From assembly GCA_024278655.1 (NCBI GenBank), contig JAJRSV010000118.1, forward strand, positions 1 to 11,188: 11,188 nucleotides of DNA, given 5' to 3'. The translations under genes and the position numbers were made by a program. Under the pieces are notes generated by a model. The model did not search any database and had not been told where the DNA came from. It worked only from the letters and a program-made list of their open reading frames with translations. Positions 6,378 through 11,188 of this stretch are shown piece after piece (the first letter of the stretch is position 1; the number at the start of each line of letters is the position of its first letter). The DNA is from Bacteroidota bacterium. GTDB taxonomy: Bacteria; Bacteroidota; Ignavibacteria; Ignavibacteriales; Ignavibacteriaceae.

Positions 6378-8303
6378 ATCAAATATCAATTAATACTTCT
6401 GCTTGCCGTAACTCTTATGTTCTCAAATATATTTGCACAAAATTCATCCGGCATTAATAAAAAAGGACTGCTTTTAGATTTGTCATTCGGCAATTCATTT
6501 GTTGATGATGCTAATAACCTTTCCGGTATCGAATCCAATAACGTAAACTTTGTTGCAGACAGATACGGTAAGAAAAACTCGGCGGCGGGTTTTACCGGAA
6601 CAGATTCATACATTAAAGTCCCGCTCAATATAAACCCCGATGAACAGCCGTCGTTAACTATTTTGCTATGGGCGAGGATTAAAGAAGATACCGGAAATAA
6701 AATGGCTTTATTATCACAGGACAACGGGGATTACGACCGTTCGGTTTATGTGGTTAACAGGAAAGGTGCTATGTTCGGTGGAAATGATTTGCCGGTATTA
6801 ATCGGTTCACAAATATCCGATAAAGGATGGTTTTTTATTGCGGCAGTTTATAACCAGGCAAATGGAACATACTTTTTATCTGTTAACGGAAATGCTTATG
6901 AAGGAAACGGTAAAACCACGCAAGGTTTGGATTACTTTTACATCGGGGCAAATCCTTCGTTCGGTGATTTCCTTAACGGCGCGGTTGATGATATCAGAAT
7001 TTTCAAAAGAGCATTAACCAAAGAAGAGATTAAGGAAATTTTTGAAACCGAAAGTAAAGATGCCATAATTGAACCGGAATCCGTTCAGTATTATTATTCC
7101 GATAAAGGTAAAGATGCAGATGTAAAGATAAGAGTCGGTGATGTTGATAATCTCGGTTTCGGCTGGCCTGCAAACTTTGATCCGTTCTGCGGAAACAAGA
7201 CACCCAAACATCCTTACCCCTGGCAGCCGAATGATAATGATTATCCCGGCACCGACAGAATAATGGTTGGAAGTAGTTCGGTAAATGAAGATATGAAATT
7301 AGACGGTTACTCCAGATTTACAAGCAGACCGGAAAACAATCCGGTTCCCATAAAAATTTCTTTCCCCGAACCGTCGATAAAAATTAATTCAATCGTGCTG
7401 CAAATGTTTATAGATGATTTTCAGGCACCGAAATTCGGTTCGTCATTTCAGTTCAGTATTAACGGGAAAAGATTATCTTATATAGAAAATGTTTTAAACA
7501 CGGTTAATCAAACCGGACCTATCGGGAAACTCGTGACCTTTGGAATATTACCGGAAGATTTCTCTCTTTTTGAAAACGGTAATGTGGAAATTATGATAGA
7601 CGATCCGCAAACCGGAATCGGAGACGGTTTCGCACTTGACTTTGTACAGATACTTATAAACCCGCACGAAGAATATACCTGCACGGGAAACATCAAAGGA
7701 ATTGTAAAAGATGAAGAAGGAAATTTATTAGACAGCGTGCTGGTAACTACCGGCTCGCTCGAAGAAACTTTAACCGGCTCAAAAGGTGATTTCGCTTTGA
7801 TGAATGTACCTTCGGGACTCGCAAATGTAAACGCACAAAAAACCGGCTACGAATCAGAAAGTTTAATGATTGATTTGAAACGCGATGAGACGAAAAACGT
7901 TACCATTGTCTTAAAGAAAAAAGGCAGCGAAGATGAAGACCGCATTAAAAAGGAACTGGACAAAAAAGGAACCATTAATTTATACGGCATTCACTTCGAA
8001 ACAAACAAGACGGTTCCGAAACCTGAATCGAAAAGTACTTTGGATGCATTGCTGAATGTTTTAAAATCGGATAAGAATATTAAAATTATTATTGTCGGTC
8101 ACACAGACAGCGACGGTTCGGAAGAATTCAATCAAAAGCTTTCGGAAGAAAGAGCCGGATCGGTAAAAAACTGGTTAATTAAACATGGAATTTCCGCCAG
8201 CCGTATGAATTATAAAGGCATGGGAGAAACATCACCCGTTGCAAGCAATAAAACCGCGGAAGGAAAAGCATTGAACCGGAGAGTGGAAATTGTTGTACAA
8301 TAG
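6378..8303 (+). CDS. Secreted LamG / carboxypeptidase-regulatory-like / OmpA-family envelope protein
   Basis: This is a modular exported protein, probably anchored to peptidoglycan. The coding frame upstream of the first ATG (6417) gives KYQLILLLAVTL followed by MFSNIFAQ, a complete signal peptide, and the good ribosome site is at 6363-6371. I therefore place the start at ATC 6378 (641 residues); starting at ATG 6417 would give 628 residues and truncate the signal. The frame is closed by TAA at 6348-6350. Numbering from Met6417: LamG/concanavalin-like domain about 17-210 (ending GAVDDIRIFKRALTKEEI), an unassigned beta-rich domain about 225-418, a carboxypeptidase-regulatory-like (transthyretin-like) domain about 423-500, a charged linker, then an OmpA C-terminal domain about 518-628. 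The OmpA part has VGHTDSDGSEEFNQKLSEERA and the terminal NRRVEI motif that bind diaminopimelate-type peptidoglycan. Cys258 and Cys422 could form a disulfide. The ligand of the LamG domain is unknown. Confidence 0.85.
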   Translation: MKYQLILLLAVTLMFSNIFAQNSSGINKKGLLLDLSFGNSFVDDANNLSGIESNNVNFVADRYGKKNSAAGFTGTDSYIKVPLNINPDEQPSLTILLWARIKEDTGNKMALLSQDNGDYDRSVYVVNRKGAMFGGNDLPVLIGSQISDKGWFFIAAVYNQANGTYFLSVNGNAYEGNGKTTQGLDYFYIGANPSFGDFLNGAVDDIRIFKRALTKEEIKEIFETESKDAIIEPESVQYYYSDKGKDADVKIRVGDVDNLGFGWPANFDPFCGNKTPKHPYPWQPNDNDYPGTDRIMVGSSSVNEDMKLDGYSRFTSRPENNPVPIKISFPEPSIKINSIVLQMFIDDFQAPKFGSSFQFSINGKRLSYIENVLNTVNQTGPIGKLVTFGILPEDFSLFENGNVEIMIDDPQTGIGDGFALDFVQILINPHEEYTCTGNIKGIVKDEEGNLLDSVLVTTGSLEETLTGSKGDFALMNVPSGLANVNAQKTGYESESLMIDLKRDETKNVTIVLKKKGSEDEDRIKKELDKKGTINLYGIHFETNKTVPKPESKSTLDALLNVLKSDKNIKIIIVGHTDSDGSEEFNQKLSEERAGSVKNWLIKHGISASRMNYKGMGETSPVASNKTAEGKALNRRVEIVVQ

Positions 8304-8407
8304 TTGTTTGTTATAACAACACACAATCATTTGTAAACTACCCGACTGTAATAGTGATATATGCTTGCATATCGTTTCTATTAAAATTATTTTGTTAGCC
8401 GGTTACC

Positions 8408-8434
8408 ATTAGCAAGTACGCTAATCATCTTTTT
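8408..8434 (+). terminator. Terminator-like hairpin, first of three
   Basis: A perfect 6-bp stem ATTAGC/GCTAAT with loop AAGTAC is followed, after CATC, by five T. The stem is AT-rich and the T-run offset by 4 bases, so strength is doubtful. It lies about 105 bases after the OmpA-family gene stop. Confidence 0.35.
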
Positions 8435-8464
8435 CCCGCATAAAATTAGTGTCAGACAAAGTAA

Positions 8465-8501
8465 CCCGGGTTATTATAAATAATAATACCGGGGAATTTT
8501 T
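8465..8501 (+). terminator. Terminator-like hairpin, second of three
   Basis: CCCGG (8465-8469) pairs with CCGGG (8489-8493), and TATTAT (8472-8477) with ATAATA (8483-8488), giving an 11-bp stem with a 2-base GT bulge and a 5-base loop. GAA and five T (8497-8501) follow. The GC-rich base plus T-run fits an intrinsic terminator, either for the OmpA-family gene or inside the leader of the next gene. Confidence 0.45.
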
Positions 8502-8554
8502 AACCGGCATAGTGCTGCAATATATAAGCATCCGGGTTTTTGTTATTTAACCCG
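8502..8554 (+). promoter_or_regulatory. Terminator/anti-terminator-like alternative hairpins
   Basis: In one fold AACCGG (8502-8507) pairs with CCGGGTT (8532-8538, one base bulged) and TGCT (8513-8516) with AGCA (8527-8530), followed by TTTTT (8537-8541). In the alternative fold CGGGTT (8533-8538) pairs perfectly with AACCCG (8549-8554). The two use the same bases and exclude each other. This is the geometry of an attenuator, but the pairing is short and was read by eye only. Confidence 0.35.
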
Positions 8555-8596
8555 CTTATTATATGCAATGCATGCTTTCCTATTAATTAAAAATCC

Positions 8597-8602
8597 GGAG
8601 GT
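8597..8602 (+). promoter_or_regulatory. Shine-Dalgarno site fixing the MetE-like start
   Basis: GGAGGT lies 7 bases before ATG 8610. The other in-frame ATGs are at 8604 (1 base away) and 8568 (upstream of the site). The spacing selects 8610 and gives an N-terminus that begins just before the conserved TEPIGSIPRP motif. Confidence 0.8.
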
Positions 8603-8609
8603 AATGTTT

Positions 8610-9668
8610 ATGCTGCAAACCGAACCCATTGGGAGCATCCCGCGTCCCAAAGAAGTGATTGAAGCCATTCAGGCATTTGAAAAGGGAGATTTACAACAAA
8701 CCGAATTGGATAAAATTTTCGACGACGCTGTAAAGGACACGATTAAGAAGTTCGAAGAAACCGGTTCGCCGGTTATAAGCGACGGCGAACAAACCAAACC
8801 GAGCTTTGCAACTTACCCGGTTCATGGCTTAACTAATCTTGCATCCGGCGGAGTGGTTATTCCTTTTGATGACGGACATTCAAGGCAACTACCTGTTTTA
8901 ACCGAAGGTCCGTTTAAGTATGGTACTTACGCAGCTTCGTATTTAATTAGAGCAAAACAGTACGCTACCAGACCGCTTAAGCAGGCGGTTATCTCTGCAT
9001 CGGCTTTAAGCTTGTTTTACCCGCAGGATGGAATTGAAGGTTACTCCCGGGAAGAGTTTATCAACGACCTTGTAAACGAAGCGGTTGCCGATATACGCAA
9101 AAGTCTGGAGGCAGGTGCACATAAAGTACAGATTGATTTTACCGAAGGACGGCTCGCAGTTAAACTCGATCCGGGCAAAGGTTTGTTAAAAAGTTTTATC
9201 GATTTGAACAACCGTGTGCTTTCGCATTTTACGCCGGAAGAAAGAATGCGCATCGGTGTGCATACCTGTCCCGGCGGCGATCACGATGCAACACACAGCG
9301 CCGATGTTGATTATAAAGAACTGCTGCCGTTGTTGTTCGAGCTTAACGTTGGTAATTTTTATATGGAATTTGCAGGCGAAAAAGATAAAGACCATGTGCT
9401 CGAAGTAATTAAAGAATACCGCAAGCCGGACCAAACGGTTTTCCTCGGTGTTATTGATGTAATTAACGAAAAAGTTGAAGACCCGACAGATGTTGAAGCG
9501 CTGATTCTTCATGCTGCCGAATACATTCCGAAAGAATACCTCGGAACAACAGACGACTGCGGCTACTCACCTTTTACCGATGACATTTCAACTTCGCGCC
9601 AAACTGCTTTTGCAAAAATTAAAGCAAGAGTGGAAGGAACTAAAATGGCATCGGCAAAATTGGGATAA
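8610..9668 (+). CDS. Core MetE-type cobalamin-independent methionine synthase-like methyltransferase
   Basis: The 352-residue protein corresponds to the catalytic C-terminal barrel of MetE and lacks the N-terminal duplicated barrel (full MetE is about 750 residues). It starts with TEPIGSIPRP (4-13), then SDGEQ (57-61). The predicted zinc ligands are in place: His218 and Cys220 (VHTC), Glu253 (NFYMEFAGE) and Cys317 (TDDCGYSP). GVIDVINEKVE (280-290) is also MetE-like. QIDFTEG (174-180) replaces the usual QIDEPAL-type substrate motif, so the methyl donor or acceptor may differ. Homocysteine is the likely thiol bound to zinc by family analogy. Short core MetE proteins (the group that includes archaeal and MesA-D-type methionine synthases) often do not use folate-polyglutamate; which applies here is unknown. 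The start was chosen by the GGAGGT site. A structured leader precedes the gene and threonine synthase is convergent. Confidence 0.83.
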   Translation: MLQTEPIGSIPRPKEVIEAIQAFEKGDLQQTELDKIFDDAVKDTIKKFEETGSPVISDGEQTKPSFATYPVHGLTNLASGGVVIPFDDGHSRQLPVLTEGPFKYGTYAASYLIRAKQYATRPLKQAVISASALSLFYPQDGIEGYSREEFINDLVNEAVADIRKSLEAGAHKVQIDFTEGRLAVKLDPGKGLLKSFIDLNNRVLSHFTPEERMRIGVHTCPGGDHDATHSADVDYKELLPLLFELNVGNFYMEFAGEKDKDHVLEVIKEYRKPDQTVFLGVIDVINEKVEDPTDVEALILHAAEYIPKEYLGTTDDCGYSPFTDDISTSRQTAFAKIKARVEGTKMASAKLG

Positions 9669-9716
9669 CCGAAAGCCGAATAGCGGAAAACACATTGTCA
9701 TCCGGTTAACGGAAAA

Positions 9717-9843
9717 TTGTCATTCTGAATCCCGACCGCCTTTGGAACGCCGGTCGGGATGAAGAATCTTATTGTTTAATACCACTATGAGGGTGAGATA
9801 TTTCGCTCCGCCTGTCTGCTGACAGGCAGGCTCAATATGACAA
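9717..9843. repeat. Compound palindromic intergenic repeat (MITE/REP-like)
   Basis: The ends TTGTCATTCTGA (9717-9728) and TCAATATGACAA (9832-9843) are inverted copies matching at 10 of 12 positions. Inside, GAAGAATCTT (9761-9770) is mirrored imperfectly by GAGATATTTC (9795-9804). Two perfect hairpins sit within: ATCCCGACCG/CGGTCGGGAT (9729-9738/9751-9760, 12-base loop) and GCCTGTC/GACAGGC (9810-9816/9821-9827, 4-base loop). The TGTCATTCTGA...GAAGAATCT pattern resembles dispersed intergenic repeats that I have seen in many Bacteroidota-type and other genomes. It has no coding capacity. Sitting between two convergent genes, its hairpins could also end transcription from both sides. Copy number cannot be judged from one window. 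Confidence 0.75.
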
Positions 9844-9887
9844 AGAAAGGTCGGATGCAATATTAATATTAGTGTGATTCTCTGCGA

Positions 9888-11081
9888 TCATCTCCCCGGC
9901 GCATCCATATCTTTCAAACCGTTGCCGGTTATAAGCAGCAGAATTTTCTCGGAGAAATAAAACTTATCCAGTTCCGCTAATTTTTTATAAGCTGCATAAA
10001 CCGATGCCGACGAAGGTTCGCATAAAATTCCGGTTTGTTTAACAAACTCTTTCTGCGCCGATAGAATTTCTCCGTCGGTTACTGCAATTGCAAAACCGTT
10101 ACTCTCCCTAATTGCTTCGGCAGCCATATAAAGATTACGCGGTGCGCCTGCAGATATGCTGTCGGCAATTGTATCGGCGGGTTTGTATTCAAACTCTCCG
10201 GAAGTTAAATACCTTACCAAAGCATCACTTCCTGCAGATTGAACGGCAACAAGTTTCGGCAGTTTGTCAATCCAGCCGAGCAGCAGCAGCTCTTTGAATC
10301 CCTTGTAAACTCCCGATATAATCACACCGTCGCCAACGGGAACGAAAATATAATCGGGGATGTTACCTTTTGTGGAAATAAAAATATCGTACGCCGCAGA
10401 CTTCTTCCCTTCTATGGTTAAAGGATTGTATGCAGTGTTACGGTTGTACCAATGGTTTTTCTTTGATTCTTCGAGGCACACATCGAAAGCCAAATCGTAA
10501 TCGCCGTTAACCACTTCCAACCTTGCGCCGTAAGCTTCAATCTGTATGCGCTTTGCGGCGGGAATGTTTTGCGGCACATAAATACGCGAAGCCAGTCCGA
10601 GCCGTGCACAAATACCCGCAAGCGATGAACCCGCATTACCGGTTGATGCCGCCGCTACCTCGCTTACACCCATCTCAATCGCTTTTAACACGACAAGCGA
10701 TGTTGCCCTGTCTTTATAAGAAAGTGTGGGATTGCGCGTATCATCCAACAGCCACAAATCCCTTTCGTTAATTTGATATTTTAAGAGTTGATCGGAAGGA
10801 AGTGCAAGTTTAATTAACTGATCGTATGTGAAGTTGTTAAAATTGAGCGGCATCAAATCGGGGTATAACCAGAACCTGCCGGGATTCATCCTCAGGAAAT
10901 CATTCCTGTCAATTACTTTTTTCAATCCTTCGTAATCGTAAACAACTTCTAACACACCTTCCAACGGACGGTTCTTTTCCGCCTTACCGCATTTGGGACA
11001 GAGATAAATAAATTCACTTTCAATTTTTTCCGGGGGGTATTCTTCTTTGCAGTTGATGCACCTGTAAATGTAGTTGCTCAT
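9888..11081 (-). CDS. thrC: Threonine synthase
   Basis: This PLP enzyme converts O-phosphohomoserine to threonine, the last step of threonine synthesis. The 397-residue protein has an N-terminal zinc-ribbon-like segment (Cys8, Cys11, Cys28, Cys31 in CINC and CPKC) typical of the shorter bacterial/archaeal threonine synthases. LLDDTRNPTLSYKDRA (111-126) holds the PLP Schiff-base Lys123. STGNAGSS (146-153) is the phosphate/carboxylate-binding loop. VPVGDG is the central glycine loop, and ITGNGLKD (384-391) is the conserved C-terminal motif that separates it from cysteine synthase relatives. The ATG at 11079-11081 (minus) gives the expected short lead into the ribbon. Cysteate synthase is a close homologue found in some archaea; a bacterial context makes threonine synthase far more likely. 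It is convergent with the MetE-like gene across the palindromic repeat. Confidence 0.93.
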   Translation of the reverse strand: MSNYIYRCINCKEEYPPEKIESEFIYLCPKCGKAEKNRPLEGVLEVVYDYEGLKKVIDRNDFLRMNPGRFWLYPDLMPLNFNNFTYDQLIKLALPSDQLLKYQINERDLWLLDDTRNPTLSYKDRATSLVVLKAIEMGVSEVAAASTGNAGSSLAGICARLGLASRIYVPQNIPAAKRIQIEAYGARLEVVNGDYDLAFDVCLEESKKNHWYNRNTAYNPLTIEGKKSAAYDIFISTKGNIPDYIFVPVGDGVIISGVYKGFKELLLLGWIDKLPKLVAVQSAGSDALVRYLTSGEFEYKPADTIADSISAGAPRNLYMAAEAIRESNGFAIAVTDGEILSAQKEFVKQTGILCEPSSASVYAAYKKLAELDKFYFSEKILLLITGNGLKDMDAPGR

Positions 11082-11188
11082 ATATCTGTAGTAAGATTAA
11101 GATTGTTTGTTTTTAATTACCATTTCACCAATTGATAAAATTTCAGGTATGCAAAATAATGAAAATCTGGTTATTTGTTGATTGTGGT

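Larger units (their letters stand above)
8304..8609 (+). other. Structured intergenic region / possible attenuator leader of the MetE-like gene
   Basis: No gene is seen in these 306 bases, but several inverted repeats follow each other. GTTGTT/AACAAC (8303-8308/8315-8320) lies directly after the OmpA-family stop with no T-tract. GATATATGCTTGCATATC (8356-8373) is a tight hairpin. ATTAGC/GCTAAT (8408-8413/8420-8425) is followed by T 8430-8434. Further hairpins at 8465-8493 and 8502-8538 are listed separately. The sequence does not match the SAM-I riboswitch core or a cobalamin riboswitch core that I can recall. It may be a stack of terminators for the upstream gene, a regulated leader, or both. 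Confidence 0.45.

Noticed and set aside
8568..8609. ATG 8568 or ATG 8604 as start of the MetE-like gene
   Set aside because: ATG 8568 lies upstream of the GGAGGT site and adds unconserved residues, and ATG 8604 is only one base from the site; ATG 8610 has proper spacing.
8304..8609. SAM-I or cobalamin riboswitch upstream of the MetE-like gene
   Set aside because: The region is structured, but I could not find the conserved core sequences of either class by eye.
9511..9762. 83-codon open frame overlapping the end of the MetE-like gene and running into the repeat
   Set aside because: It is out of frame with a strongly supported gene and ends inside the palindromic repeat; no independent evidence.
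11159..11188. Possible first ten codons (MKIWLFVDCG) of a divergent gene at the right edge
   Set aside because: Open to the window end but too short to judge, with no ribosome site; a parallel ATG at 11149 closes after ten codons.
1..11188. CRISPR array, tRNA, rRNA, transposase, toxin-antitoxin or phage genes
   Set aside because: No regularly spaced repeats, cloverleaf signatures or matching protein motifs were seen on either strand.

Overview
The window reads as chromosomal DNA from a member of the Bacteroidota/Ignavibacteriota/Chlorobiota group. The HisA and HisF sequences look Bacteroidota-like, coding sequence is AT-rich, an OmpA-type envelope protein carries LamG and carboxypeptidase-regulatory-like modules, and one TAnnTTTG-like promoter element is visible. 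Two genes have strong GGAGG-type ribosome binding sites, which are unusual in classical Bacteroidia, so an Ignavibacteria-like lineage is plausible. This is inference from sequence character, not a database result.

Layout. 1-2661 (+) is the distal end of a histidine operon: hisH (5' end cut by the window), hisA, hisF and a fused hisIE. hisA/hisF overlap by 7 bases and hisF/hisIE by 4. 2662-3131 is an AT-rich gap with no convincing gene. 3132-4952 (+) is a 606-residue protein whose centre resembles FMN TIM-barrel enzymes of the nitronate monooxygenase/FabK group, with an added cysteine-rich segment and a coiled-coil-like tail. Its terminator hairpin lies inside the last codons of a convergent MocA-like nucleotidyltransferase gene (4993-5604, -). 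5778-6287 (+) encodes a small lipoprotein with a C-terminal CxxCH heme site. It is followed by a secreted multidomain OmpA-family protein (6378-8303, +) whose signal peptide is in frame only upstream of the first ATG, so translation seems to begin at an AUC codon. 8304-8609 is a gap of about 300 bases rich in hairpins, two of them followed by T-runs. It precedes a short, N-domain-less MetE-type methyltransferase (8610-9668, +). 9717-9843 is a compound palindromic repeat. 9888-11081 (-) is threonine synthase, and the rest is its upstream region.

Function. The his genes cover the glutaminase half of IGP synthase, ProFAR isomerase, IGP cyclase, and the second and third pathway steps. The MetE-like protein and threonine synthase both belong to aspartate-family amino acid metabolism and face each other across the repeat. 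The middle block is cell-envelope and redox related (heme lipoprotein, OmpA-type peptidoglycan anchor). No CRISPR array, prophage, transposase, tRNA or rRNA was seen. The points most worth a second look are the AUC start of the OmpA-family gene, the divergent TIM-barrel protein with its cysteine cluster, and the attenuator-like leader of the MetE-like gene.
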